From NCBI GenBank assembly GCA_022560025.1, contig JAFISE010000014.1, positions 1 through 64,000 of the forward strand: 64,000 nucleotides of DNA. Direction: 5' to 3'. Positions 10,801 through 19,750 of this stretch are shown here, piece after piece. Under the pieces are notes generated by a model that ran no database searches, was not told the origin of the DNA, and saw only the letters and a program-made list of their open reading frames with translations. The position numbers and the translations under genes were made by a program. Every line of letters starts with the position of its first letter. Position 1 is the first letter of the stretch. The DNA is from Stagonosporopsis chrysanthemi (Eukaryota; Ascomycota; Dothideomycetes; Pleosporales; Didymellaceae).

Positions 10801-11067
10801 TTCGACTCCCTCCCCACCGACGCCTGGATGGAGCGCCTGCGCAACTCGGACCGCGATCCGAGCACCAACCCGCCGATCAAGCTGCTCGATTGGTTCGAGG
10901 GTAAGTACGGCGGCGCGGCGGCGAGCAAGCCCAAGGGCCCGCTGGAGTACGAGACGCACGAGACGGGGCGGGACAGCGAGGCCGTGGGGCGGGTGCCGAG
11001 TGTGACGGAGGCGGGGTATGTCGAGATGGTGGTTGGGCGGTTGAAGGAGAAGTGGGGGGTTGTGTAG
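7831..11067 (+). CDS. NRPS-like A-T-R enzyme (adenylation, carrier, thioester reductase); probable carboxylic acid reductase
   Basis: Continuous frame of 1078 residues with a single-module A-T-R architecture and no condensation domain. Such enzymes activate a carboxylic acid as AMP ester, load it on phosphopantetheine and release it as aldehyde or alcohol using NADPH. Adenylation: core motif SSGSTGLPKP (about 231-240), YGATETG (363-369), TRDLF and the RLDDRLTLVNGEK hinge. Carrier: GIDSLQ with phosphopantetheine Ser618. Reductase: Rossmann motif GVTGGLG (707-713) and the YxxxK catalytic pair (Tyr869, Lys873). It is therefore intact in all three domains. A 48-bp segment (8131-8178) has a perfect gtgagt donor, a ccataac branch-like site and a tcag acceptor; it is a multiple of three without stops, so the spliced protein may be 1062 residues. 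The reductase half is much richer in GC than the adenylation half. The start could also be the Met at residue 21. The acid substrate is unknown. Confidence 0.92.
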   Translation: MLDSISSEPAESSLGFRQGKMSSTYTTTEELPKRTLIAAQEPILTIDELIRRRASELRDSPLIGYPKSGVTDYEEHSAFAVNKYADAAAEVLQRRGLKKVVSTRIAQTELAITSYQDSSLDKAPVVAILAHSGLPFIITLLGLSRLGYASLLLSTRLAAPALIRLLDLAECNTLLTTSHFHPVLEEVKSERGTAVLELLKHEEYYGVEVPIFQRAYDPSKESTKNIVIIHSSGSTGLPKPIYLTNRSCIAAFSTNLDRKALMTQPLFHSFGFYETFRSIYSGKPMYYFNYAFPLTKQNITATLKAVKPDLLFCVPYVLKLLGESEEGIKALADIDLVMYGGSACPDDLGDMLVKHGVNLVANYGATETGRLSTSVRPAGDHAWNYLRILPEVKQYVLMDEIAPGIFECVALDGLKSKNTINSDDPPRSFRTRDLFMQHPENPDFWRFVSRLDDRLTLVNGEKVLPIPIEGRLRQEGLVKEAVVFGDGKSLPGMLLVKADTAAHLSDADFLEQIWPAVEDANSRAESFSRVPRELVVVLPADATYAKTDKGTFIRAQVYTQYKDEIERAYASFESGDDEAGTVALPLPELETYLLQRFRENLGVELSASDDFFALGIDSLQCMKMWSLMKKELDLGGRQSEFGQNVLYETGNVQSLARHIDALRTGNVEQAKDVYQVMHDLVAKHSVFKTYDEVYRTTPTTETVVLTGVTGGLGAHLLAQLVRDPTVSTVWALVRASSEHTALERTLQSLSSRGISLTVEEIRKVIAVPSDLSKPDFGLGASRFVQLRSTLTLVIHSAWAVNFNISVESFEDQHIKAVPNLINLCQSTTHGSPARFFFCSSVSSTGGTPRPGTVPETPVRDITHVQGTGYARSKYVAEQIVRNAMQDAGAHARVLRIGQLVGDSRVGDWNTTEGIPLMIQTAVTLGALPQLDEEMTWLPVDHAARIILDVAHGARAASRAADPDLVYHVLNPARFHWTRDMLPALASAGLVFDSLPTDAWMERLRNSDRDPSTNPPIKLLDWFEGKYGGAAASKPKGPLEYETHETGRDSEAVGRVPSVTEAGYVEMVVGRLKEKWGVV
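8131..8178 (+). other. Probable in-frame intron within the NRPS-like gene
   Basis: 48 bp, GTGAGT donor, CCATAAC near the expected branch position, CAG acceptor. Removal joins RGLKKV directly to DSSLDKAPVVAILA, which reads like the usual adenylation N-domain. The segment is open, so automatic annotation would miss it. Confidence 0.6.
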
Positions 11068-11984
11068 AAGGGGTACATATTCGAGTTACAGTGACGACGT
11101 GTAGGTAGGCGTGTAAGGGAAAGCACTTTGGGAGTTCTGGATCAACTGTCTGCGGGGGAGGGGGGGGGGGGGGGGGGTTTAATACGAACATGGATACACA
11201 TACATGTATACGCATATACACATACAATTATTACATCTTCAACACAGGGCCAGAAAGACTCTCAAGATCGGGGCCATCAGCAGGGGCTCGGGGCGCCAAA
11301 GCATGCAATGCATTGGTTGCAAACACGGATCGATGGACACATACGCGCAGCAGTGAAGGACGCGGTGAAGAGGGTTGCGCTGCGTTGCGTTCGAGATGAT
11401 GGACAGGCAGTAAGAGGACTTGTACTCGATGTGTAAATCAGGAGAGAGACATGCAAACTTTTGAAGATTCGCTCAAACGAGGCAAACGCGCCACTACTCC
11501 ATTCCCTCGCTATCTACACCGGAGAGGGCCTCCGCGGGGCTCCTCCCTCCCCCTGCTCCCAGGCGTACGCGGCCACTATACACAATCCCTTACTACCGGC
11601 TCTCCCTCCCGCCCGGCAGTGCAGGGCACGCGGCCTATGTACACGCCTCACTCCTCCCAAACAGAACAGACAAAGTCGGGTCAACGCCCTGGGTATGGAA
11701 AAGCACGGCGCTACCGATGTGACGCGACGCGATGGCGCTAGAACGGTATGGACAAGATGAAAATGCGGGCAGTCAAGACATTACGCGGGGGAGGCCGTAT
11801 TGCGGCCGGATTAAAGACAGTGGGTGCAGTGCGGAAAGCGGGCGATGCGGCCTCTGGGGCGAACAGAGAGGGAATGTCGCCCGATGCTGATGCGTGGACA
11901 GGTGAAAACAGGTTGTATGCACATGCATGCGTCGTGATATGTGGGTGCTGGAAGCGACAGTGAGAAGTGGAGAGAGGAAATTCA
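11068..11984. other. Intergenic, 3' flank of NRPS-like gene
   Basis: 917 bp between the 3' ends of convergent genes. It holds an interrupted G run (11154-11158 and 11160-11177) and a CA/TA-rich stretch just after it. Short open stretches here show no recognisable domains. Confidence 0.5.
11154..11177. repeat. G-rich run, G5-A-G18
   Basis: About 90 bp downstream of the NRPS-like stop. It is a homopurine tract on the transcribed gene's sense strand that could slow polymerase or form a G-quadruplex near the transcript end. Confidence 0.85.
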
Positions 11985-13859
11985 TCAGACGTTTTCGGTG
12001 AAGCGGGAGCTTCGTGAGCCGTCGGCCGAGTGCAGGCTTCGGCCAAGGGCGCCACGTAGTGGGGGATCGGAGAACGGGTTCGGTGACATGGGCGGGCTGA
12101 GCGTGCGGTTTGTGTCGTCGAAAGGGTTGTTGTCCGGGTGGTGGATAACAGGCGTTCTTGCGGGGCTGGGGCGGACGCTCGGCTTGCCTGCGGCCGCAGC
12201 GAAGGACGGCTCGCCAATCTCCTTCTCAAATCCTCCTCCGTACTCCTTGTTCATGCCGGACCCACCGTAGGTTCCCTGGTCGTCCTGGTAGAAGGAGGAG
12301 TCCGACATGTGGCCGCCTCGCGCAAACTGGTCCGAGGTCATACCTTCGCTGAAGGCAGACGGCAGCTTGCGGCCAGAAACTCGCTGGAAGCTGCGCTCCG
12401 TGGGTGAGCTCGTTTCGGCGGTCAACTTGGAGAGTCCGGAGAAGCGGTTGAGGAAGGCGGATGGCACAAGGCTGGCCCTTGCCGGCGCTGGTGCCCGAAC
12501 CTGCTGAACGGCCTGTGCTTGCTGTACTTGTCGCATGGCTTGCTCGCGGTCTGTAGGATGGCTGTCAGTGAGCTGGAGAGCGCCACCCTGCCTGCGCTTG
12601 TGACGGCGAAGGAGCATCAGGATGATGGCCAAAATCAGCGCAGCGCCAGCAAGACTGCCAACCACACTGCCAACAACCTGTGGCGTGTCAAGGGGGGCGG
12701 TGGGCCCTGCGTCGTCCGAGTCGCCTGCAGCAGCGGCGTTGGTAGCTGCAGATGAGCCTCCTCCTGTGGCACTTGCGCCGCCTCCAATCCACCCGGGACC
12801 GCCTTCGCCGTAGAATGACGAAGATCCAGCGGCGTCGAGAGATTCCGTGGGAGTCGCGCGGACTGAAGAGCCAGTACCCGTGGTCGATGGCGATGAATCA
12901 GGTTGGGAGGACTCTGAGGCGGAAGTGGCGGTCACCGATGCGACCATGACCACAGGGGACGACATGTACGAGAAACCGCTCATGGTCGACAACAGTGTGG
13001 GCGAAGAGGCGAGTATCGAGGAGGACATGGAGGTGCTGCTGGAAATGCTGGAAATGCTGGACATTGTGGAATTGGTAGTGTCTGCGACAGTCAGTGCCGC
13101 AACAACGGATGGCTCCATGGTGGCCACGGAGCCGGATGCTGAAGATACAGCGGCGGCATTGGCGACGACATCGCTGGCGTCCGGAGTGAAGAAGGGATAT
13201 GCGGGTACGGTCAAGGTGCTGGGAAATGGGGGCACAGCGGGGACCGAGGGTAGAGAGACACTGGGCACGGCGGGCACAGAAGGCACGGAGGGCAGGACAG
13301 GCTCAGAGGCCACGGTCGGTACAGCTGCCACTGATGGAACTGCTGGTTGTGACGGCTCGGACGGGGTCGAAGGTACTGCAGACTGAGTCTCTGCCGGGAG
13401 AGATGCAATGGACGGTACTTCTGGGGTCGATGCTGCGACGTCTACTGCAGCGGCTGGCACAGATGGCTCAGGTGCCGCCGTCGGGGCTGAGACATCGGTA
13501 GCGTCTGTGATGGGTGTCACAGGGGCGGCGTCGGTAGGGGCGGCTGAGTCGGGCTGCGTGACAGTGGTCTCGACAACCACATTTCCAGCGGTGTCGACTG
13601 TCGCAACCACCTCGACGTTTACCGTCTTGACGTTGGTGCCGGCGGCGGCGTCCGGAGGCGCTCTGCGGTGGAATCGCCGGTGCGAGTTGGTCATGATGGT
13701 GCGTCTCCGGTGGTCCCTCCTCAGCGGCGCGTCGGCGGGATCCTCGTCTTCCTCGTGCGGGTGCGCCCTCGGCTGGGGCTCGGAGGCGGTTAGTGTGTAG
13801 GGGGCGCGGCGTTGGTTGCGTGCGTGGGCTCTCGGTCTAAATGGTGCAATGTGGTCCAT
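11985..13859 (-). CDS. Ser/Thr/Val-rich single-pass membrane protein (Mid2/WSC sensor-like layout)
   Basis: Frame of 624 residues from the chosen start MDHIAPFRP; the open frame reaches back to 14066, but that part is low-complexity Pro/Ser and probably leader. Order: basic N-terminal 70 residues with RRFHRRA; a region beginning VKTVNVEVVATVDTAG; a long Pro/Ser/Val repeat area with many VPSVP-type units; a Ser/Thr-only stretch; a Gly-rich linker; one clear membrane helix (VVGSVVGSLAGAALILAIIL) followed by a basic stop-transfer RRHKRRQ; and a cytosolic tail of about 190 residues. The layout resembles fungal cell-wall stress sensors, with a glycosylated rod, one helix and a signalling tail. There is no WSC cysteine domain and no obvious signal peptide at this start, which is odd: either an upstream exon is missing or the single helix serves as anchor. 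Confidence 0.7.
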   Translation of the reverse strand: MDHIAPFRPRAHARNQRRAPYTLTASEPQPRAHPHEEDEDPADAPLRRDHRRRTIMTNSHRRFHRRAPPDAAAGTNVKTVNVEVVATVDTAGNVVVETTVTQPDSAAPTDAAPVTPITDATDVSAPTAAPEPSVPAAAVDVAASTPEVPSIASLPAETQSAVPSTPSEPSQPAVPSVAAVPTVASEPVLPSVPSVPAVPSVSLPSVPAVPPFPSTLTVPAYPFFTPDASDVVANAAAVSSASGSVATMEPSVVAALTVADTTNSTMSSISSISSSTSMSSSILASSPTLLSTMSGFSYMSSPVVMVASVTATSASESSQPDSSPSTTGTGSSVRATPTESLDAAGSSSFYGEGGPGWIGGGASATGGGSSAATNAAAAGDSDDAGPTAPLDTPQVVGSVVGSLAGAALILAIILMLLRRHKRRQGGALQLTDSHPTDREQAMRQVQQAQAVQQVRAPAPARASLVPSAFLNRFSGLSKLTAETSSPTERSFQRVSGRKLPSAFSEGMTSDQFARGGHMSDSSFYQDDQGTYGGSGMNKEYGGGFEKEIGEPSFAAAAGKPSVRPSPARTPVIHHPDNNPFDDTNRTLSPPMSPNPFSDPPLRGALGRSLHSADGSRSSRFTENV

Positions 13860-14464
13860 GGACACGCTGGCTGCGGGCAGTCGATGGTGGCAGGGCGGTG
13901 GTGATGGTGATGGCAGGCTGGCTGAGTTGGCAGGACATGGACTTGGAAGGAGTGGGTGGCGCACTGGGCGGATGCAGTCGCAGGCGATGCTGGGTGGTAA
14001 CGAGGGGACGCTGGGCGTTGGCCGGTGCGGGAGTCCAGTCAATGGAGGCGGTGGTGGGTGCTGCAAGAGAGCGTGGAGAAGCGAACGGCTGCCAGGGTGT
14101 GGCGGGTGGCGGGTGGCGGGTGGAGGGTGAAGGAGTGACTGGTGAAGGGGCGATTAGCAGGGCCGGGAGGGCAGAACAGCATGCACAGTACACACCAGGC
14201 GCGATCAATGGACCGGCATAAGCTGCGCTCCGGCGTGGGCAGCGCGAGCGGGCGGGCGGGGCGGCGACTACACGGTCTGAGGCAGCAAGGCTCGCGCGGG
14301 CGGGTGGTTTGCTGCAGTCGGTGCGCTGGGTGCGGTGGATGGTGCAACGGGTGGACGGGGCAGGACTAGGCGTGGGTGCGACGGCGGACCAAAGGTTGCA
14401 GGCCGGATGGAGAAGCGAAAGGGGCCGGGGCGCTGGACAAGGACGATGTTGCTGGTCTCTGTCT

Positions 14465-14494
14465 CTGGCTCTGGCTCTGGCTCTGGCTCTGGCT
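14465..14494. repeat. (CTGGCT)5 hexamer microsatellite
   Basis: Five exact CTGGCT units in the upstream region of the membrane-protein gene, followed by TGCTGCG/GTGCTGC-type imperfect repeats to about 14550. Confidence 0.8.
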
Positions 14495-15261
14495 CTCGTC
14501 TCTGCGGTGCTGCGTGCTGCGTGCTGCGGTGCTGCGGTGCTGCGGCCGTGTGCTGTCGTCCTCCAGGGAAGGCCGGGCGCTGCAGAAGGAGTGTGGACGG
14601 CGCAGCGGAGGCGGTCGAGGAGAAGAGGCGCACAGTGGAGACAAGCTCGCCGCGCAGTGAAAAGACACAAGACACACAACAAGCACGGCGGGCAGCAGCG
14701 CCTGGGCCGTTTGCTGTGGGACGGCCGCGGTGAGAGCCGGGATTGGAGGAAGCGAGATTGGCCTGCTGTCGTATCTGTCCTATGCCGGTGGGCCCGCCGT
14801 GATTTCTGCTATTTCTGCTATTTCGGGCCCATGACGCGCAGGACACTCTGACCACGCGGGCCTGGGGGCCTGCGAGCTCCTCGAGGGCGCTTGAGACGTT
14901 TGAAGGCCGTGGGGAGCCTCCTGGTCGCCTTGACGCGCCCTCGTCCCATCGCCCAGGCACCGCGCGCCGGCGGGATCGCCGTGCGAAATGGCAGCAGGCC
15001 GATCGCACTCACACGGCCGCCGACCCCAGCCGACTCGCACTGGCTGACAGTCTATGTACGTACATAATCACATGTATTGTCAACTGTGTAGCTCGCCTGT
15101 GCTAGTGTGCATGCCACAACCACCGCGCTGCATCTGCCGTCCCCTGCATGCAGGCAGCCCTGAGGCGCTCGCACCACCCGCTGAATCCAGGAACGCGCGC
15201 CTTGTGCAGCTCCCGCGAGCGATCCATCATCTCTTTTTTAGGCGCCGCCGCCCTGCCACAC

Positions 15262-15389
15262 ACTCACAGACTTGCAGACTCACAGACTTGCAGACTCACA
15301 GACTTGCAGACTCACAGACTTGCAGACTCACAGACTTGCAGACTCACAGACTTGCAGACTCACAGACCTGCAGACTCACAGACTCACAG
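15262..15389. repeat. 16-bp minisatellite, about 7-8 copies
   Basis: Unit actcacagacttgcag repeats without spacing from 15262. Six units are identical, the seventh has a single T-to-C change, and the array ends with two half-units (actcacag). The length is not a multiple of three, so the frames across it rotate and no protein is implied. Confidence 0.92.
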
Positions 15390-15736
15390 TGCAACTTGCG
15401 GCGGCCACTTGCGCCAGCCCTCTGTCGTTGCATCTGTCCCCTTGCGTGACCGTAGCCAGCAGCAGGAGCCAGCGTGCCGTTGCCGCTCAACCCACTGCAC
15501 ACTCGGCCATGCCGCTTCCAGCCTTATGTGGCTGCCGTCTGTATTGCCAAGCGCTGCTGGAGCACCGCGGCTGTCTGGCTAGCCATACCCTCGACAGCTA
15601 GACATTGATGCTCGACGGGGGTGCCGTCCGCATTGCTTCGATACCTAGCCTAGCACCATCATACTTTTACACACATGGGGAACGCACCCTGCCTGTGCAC
15701 GGCCAAATTTCCCGTCTTCGTGTCATTTGACGCAAG

Positions 15737-15811
15737 CCAAATCTAATCCAAATCTAATCCCAATCTAATCCAAATCTAATCCAAATCTCACTCCGAATCT
15801 CACTCCAAATC
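15737..15811. repeat. 11-bp tandem repeat (ccaaatctaat) decaying to the right
   Basis: Four to five near-exact 11-bp units, then derivatives in which the 3' part becomes ctcactcc. It lies just before the CACGTG palindrome, about 350-430 bp upstream of the esterase start. Confidence 0.85.
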
Positions 15812-15816
15812 TCAAT

Positions 15817-15866
15817 CCTCACGTGAGGGAAAGTCACGACCGCGACAGAAGATTGCTGCTCACGTG
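15817..15866. promoter_or_regulatory. Two CACGTG boxes upstream of the esterase gene
   Basis: A 12-bp perfect palindrome, cctcacgtgagg (15817-15828), and a second CACGTG (15861-15866) lie 300-350 bp before the ATG at 16167. CACGTG is the core site of bHLH factors of the Cbf1/SREBP/Pho4 type. Function is inferred. Confidence 0.4.
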
Positions 15867-16166
15867 GTTGCGAGTTGCCAGACTTGTCGTGTACTCTTGT
15901 CTGGCCTGCGTTCTGATTCGCGCTCGTATCGTCGCCGTAACTCGTAAACCAACAGGCGCAAACGCGTCGCCCACACGACAACTTCGGCCAGTCGCTGCCA
16001 ACTATCAACGTGCAAGACCCCGCGCTGCTGCACCGCCACTACGGCGGCTCTCAGTCAACGCCAGACACGTTTTCTCTGTAGCAACCTGAAGTGATAAACC
16101 ATGCTCCCTTCCTGATTGTGTGCCGAACCATATGCGCAGCCAGTCACCGCTCGCTCAATTTGCAAA

Positions 16167-18333
16167 ATGACGTCGCGGTCGAATCTCGCAAACCAGGATG
16201 AAGCCAACAGCAACACCAGAAGAGCACCGCCGCCTCTTCCTCCACGAGTCTCCCGCTTGCACGAAATGAACTCACCTCCCAGCTACACATCAGTCATGTC
16301 CATGTCGTCACAGGACCCCCGATCTTCATCGACCCAGTCGCTGATTCCAGACCCGGCCCAAGACGATGCGGGCCGCCGCCGCCTGCTCCTCGTCTACGTC
16401 CATGGCTTCATGGGCAACGAGACAAGTTTCAGGAGCTTCCCAGCCCACGTGCACAATCTCGTCACCGTAACACTGGCCGAGACCCACGTGGTTCACACCA
16501 AGATCTATCCTCGCTACCGCGCGCGGTACAGTATAGAGCAAGCCAGGGACCAGTTCTCTGCTTGGTAGGCCACACTAGCCTTGGCTAGAACCAAACCACT
16601 AGAACCACACCGCTGACTGAGGTAGGCTCGCACCACATGAGGACCAATGGACCGATATCATCTTGCTCGGCCACTCCATGGGAGGGCTGCTCGCAGCAGA
16701 TGTTGCTCTGCTGTTTCGTCACCGCATTCTTGGCATTATCAACTTCGACGTCCCCTTCGTTGGCATGCACCCTGGAATCATCAAGGCAGGACTCGGTAGC
16801 ATATTTACAAAAGTCCCGCCACCGCAGGACCAAATACTCACCTCGCCCGCAACCGCCACCAAGCCCAGCCGAATGAGTACCATCTTCAACCCAAAGCCCG
16901 CAGATCCCAATTACAACCCTTCTTTTGCCAACGACGTCCACCTACCAGTCCGCAAGGGCCTGGACAATGCGCTGCATTGGTTCAACAAGCATTCCAACAA
17001 CATCAAAGAGGCTGGGAAAGGACTCGTCAAGTCGCACTTTGAATTCGGCAGCGCCATGGCCGACTACAAAGAGCTGAAAGACAGATATGCACGAGTACGA
17101 GCTCTGGAGGAAGACGACCAACTCAAAAGAACGGCAGGCAACCCCGGCGTAAGATCACCGCCGCGGATTCGCTTTGTCAATTACTACACTGCGAGCACCG
17201 GCAGGCCGAAGAAGCCCAAATCGCCGAAAAGCCCCTCTCCATCACGGCCTGGAAGTGTCTCGCTGGGCCGATTTGACAGCAACGCGAGTGGCTTTGACAC
17301 AAAGTCACAGCAGAATCTCTCACGACTCAACTCGGGCTCAGGCAGCCCACCACGATTATCAATTGACGTGAAGGAGCATCGAGGGTCGGAGGTTGTATCT
17401 GCTGCACCGCCCGACATTCGCCCTGCCACAAGCCCACAGAAAGGCTGCGGCGAGCAGGATGCCCAACGCCTAGCACTGCCAGAAATCCCTCCCATCCCCC
17501 AGGAACCGCCCTTTGTCGACCTCGCCCACATCACCGACAAAGCCCAGCGCCGCGCCGCAGAAAGAGAGTACGACCAGGCCCTAGAAGAACACCACCGCGC
17601 CATCAAAGCCCGCAACAGAATCATTAACCAGCGCGAAGACATTCAGGAAGAATGGGACCGCCAGCACCAGAAGAACATCACCGTGCCCGTCTCCCAGCCA
17701 GCACCCGTGCCACAACTCACCGGCGAAGCCCTCCGCCTCGAGCAGGAAAAGGAGCGCATGGCCCGCGAGCAAGCCCGCCTTGAAGGGCGCGAATACGTCC
17801 CTCCTCCCGCAGCCACCCTTGCTCGCGTCGCATCGTCTCCAGACCGCGATATAGAGACCCCCGCTCTCGAAACCGCCGCCTCCAACGCCCCCTACTCCTC
17901 CTACGCCTTCTCCCGCAGCGCCATCCTCTCCCAGCCCCCGCCCGCCGACGCCGACGGCTCAAGCATGACCTCGTCTTCGCCCTCGTTCGATCGCGCAGAC
18001 AACAATAACACCGCAGACGCCAACAGCACCACCACCACCACCACCACCACCACCACCACAGACGCCACTAACACCAACACCGACAAGCCCAAAAAAGACA
18101 AACTCCGCAAGTTCTGCATGCTCCCTCCCAAGGACGCACAGGGCCGCAAGGACCCCACGTGGGTGAGGGTGTATATGCAGGGCATGGACGAGGTGGCGGC
18201 GCACACGAGTTTGTTTTTTGTCAATGAGACGTATGAGAGGCTGGTTGGGGAGGTCGGGGCTAGGGTGGAGGAGTGGGTGGGCGAGAGGGAGAGTGTGAGG
18301 GTCGTGGAAGGGTGGGGGGAGGGGGGGAAGTGA
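16167..18333 (+). CDS. DUF676-like serine esterase/lipase with long disordered C-terminus
   Basis: Two exons, 16167-16564 and 16626-18333 (61-bp intron, gtaggc donor), 701 residues. The first ATG with good frame is MTSRSNLAN. After a Pro/Ser-rich leader of about 70 residues comes an alpha/beta-hydrolase start (LLLVYVHGFMGNETSF, oxyanion strand) and the nucleophile elbow GHSMGGLLAADVAL, encoded just after the intron. This is the pattern of DUF676/ROG1-type lipases. The hydrolase core is followed by more than 350 residues of Ser/Pro/charged sequence, including a coiled coil (about 440-500), a run of about 12 Thr from an (ACC)n repeat, and a short conserved-looking tail (KLRKFCMLPPK to YERLVGEV). 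The catalytic Asp and His are not assigned with certainty. Probably cytosolic or lipid-associated; substrate unknown. It converges on the next gene, with 115 bp between stops. Confidence 0.82.
18028..18059. repeat. (ACC)n coding microsatellite
   Basis: Ten to eleven ACC units inside the esterase gene encode a poly-threonine run; the copy number can vary without shifting the frame. Confidence 0.9.
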
Positions 18334-18448
18334 GTGAGGAAGCGCGCGGCGGGGGTTGGATGTTTCAGGCAGAGCAAGGAAAAGGGTCATGGACGGTTGA
18401 TGTACGGCGGATGGTAGGATAGGCCGAACGACAGCAGCAACGAGACTA

Positions 18449-19750
18449 CTATGCCATACCATCTACACCCGCCGCCGCCGCCTCATCCCCCACCGCCTCC
18501 TCCCTCCACCCCCCAACAACCTCCTCCAGCCCCCGCACCACCTCCTCCCGCCCTTCAAACACAACCCGCCGCCTCGCCCTCCCCCTCCCCCCCACTAACC
18601 CAGCACACCCCCCTCCCCCCTCCAGCCCCTTAACCCACACCCCCTCCAACCCCGCGACGCCCCTCAGCACCTCCCCGACCGCGCCCCACCTCCCCGTCAC
18701 CAACCGCACATTCCCCAACCCCACGCGCCGCAGCGAGCACGCATGCGTCTTGAGCAGTTTCGCGACATCGGACTCATGCGCCGCGGCGTTGCACAGGTGC
18801 AGCGTGTGCAGGCGCTCGAGGCGCAGGGCGTCGGACAGGGCGCGCACGATGCGCGCGCTGTGCTCGGAGACGGCGGTGCGGCGGTCCAGGGAGAGCGTGA
18901 GGCGCGTTAGCGACGGCGCGCAGGCTAGCAGCCGGGGCAGGGCGTTTTCCCACCCGGGGAGTCGCGGGTGTGGGGCTGCGGCGACGAGGGTGAGGTGCAA
19001 GTGCTGCAGGGGGGCGAGGGGGGCGTGTAGGCGCTGGAGGGTGGAGAGGGGGAGGTGCAGGGCTGGGTAGGGGGGGTTGAGGGGTTTGGTTGGTGAGGAG
19101 GAGGAGGAGGAGGTGGTGGTGGTGGGGGAGGGTTCTTTGGCGAGGGAGAGGGTGTGCAGTGAGCGGGGGCTGCTGAGGACTAGGGCGTCCAGCACGGCGC
19201 GCAGGCAGCGCGTGCGGAACGTGCTGTCACCCTCTGGAATGCCGGTTTTGCTCCAGTCGGGGGGCTCGGACTGGTGGGTGCGGATGCGGAGGGTGGAGAG
19301 GTTGGGCAGGCGCGCGAGGGCGCGGGAGAGGCGGTCGGTTATGCACTTCGACTGCCTGTTTGCGAGGACGTCATCGTAGAGGGTTGCTTCTCGCACGATG
19401 TCGGCGGTCCTGACACATGAGACTCTTGGGAAGCGTTTTGGCGGGGGGAAGATGCCGATTCGCGCAATTTTGGTCAGGTCTTTGTAGTCGCTCTGGTTGA
19501 GCAGTCTGATTTCAAGTGTCGTCACGAGGCGCGAGAGATGAGTGTGGTTTGCCACGTGCAGCAGCCGATCGAGCGACGGCGAGCCCAGGGTCGTGATGAG
19601 CTTTGTGAAGTATTTTTTCTTGAAGGTTGATAGGCTCAGGAAGTGCAGGCGCTGTGAGGTCAGGCGGAGTGATTGGTATCCTGGTAGATCCAAGTATGCA
19701 GCAATGATGTTGAAGACCTCAGCGGGGAGGCACTCGAAGGAAGAGGTCAT
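18449..19750 (-). CDS. F-box protein
   Basis: Chosen start MTSSFECLPAEVF gives 433 residues; the open frame runs to 19834, but the extra 28 residues precede the F-box and are not typical. Residues about 6-45 (CLPAEVFNIIAAYLDL and onward) form an F-box, which docks Skp1 in SCF ubiquitin ligases. The rest has leucine-rich helix/strand units typical of substrate-binding domains (for example LARLPNLSTLRI, LQHLHLTLV, LERLHTLHL). A Thr/Ser/Pro-rich insert sits near the middle and an Arg/Gly/Val-rich end follows. The target is unknown. No intron is needed. The 3' quarter is very G-rich on the sense strand, so the + strand reads as a C-rich block. Confidence 0.82.
   Translation of the reverse strand: MTSSFECLPAEVFNIIAAYLDLPGYQSLRLTSQRLHFLSLSTFKKKYFTKLITTLGSPSLDRLLHVANHTHLSRLVTTLEIRLLNQSDYKDLTKIARIGIFPPPKRFPRVSCVRTADIVREATLYDDVLANRQSKCITDRLSRALARLPNLSTLRIRTHQSEPPDWSKTGIPEGDSTFRTRCLRAVLDALVLSSPRSLHTLSLAKEPSPTTTTSSSSSSPTKPLNPPYPALHLPLSTLQRLHAPLAPLQHLHLTLVAAAPHPRLPGWENALPRLLACAPSLTRLTLSLDRRTAVSEHSARIVRALSDALRLERLHTLHLCNAAAHESDVAKLLKTHACSLRRVGLGNVRLVTGRWGAVGEVLRGVAGLEGVWVKGLEGGGGCAGLVGGRGRARRRVVFEGREEVVRGLEEVVGGWREEAVGDEAAAAGVDGMA

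Larger units (their letters stand above)
13860..16166. other. Long repeat-bearing intergenic block between divergent genes
   Basis: About 2.3 kb between the start of the membrane-protein gene and the start of the esterase gene, so it holds both promoters. The left part (13860-15050) is very GC-rich with CTG/GCT-type repeats and many overlapping spurious frames on both strands. The right part has two tandem repeats and two CACGTG boxes. I find no supportable gene. Confidence 0.6.

Noticed and set aside
10017..10959. Long overlapping frames of about 295 codons on both strands within the NRPS-like gene
   Set aside because: Shadow frames caused by GC-saturated third positions; compositions are Arg/Ala/Gly-rich without domains.
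13837..15008. Several 100-280 codon frames in the GC-rich intergenic block
   Set aside because: Low-complexity Arg/Pro/Ala content, present on both strands at once, driven by CTG/GCT repeats.
15262..15389. Possible CRISPR-like array
   Set aside because: Units are contiguous with no spacers; it is a minisatellite in a eukaryotic genome.
15054..15601. Frames with TCRLTDLQ-type repeated peptides
   Set aside because: The 16-bp unit is not a multiple of three and all three frames are open across it, so the peptide repeats follow from DNA repeats. The frames lack promoter or domain support.
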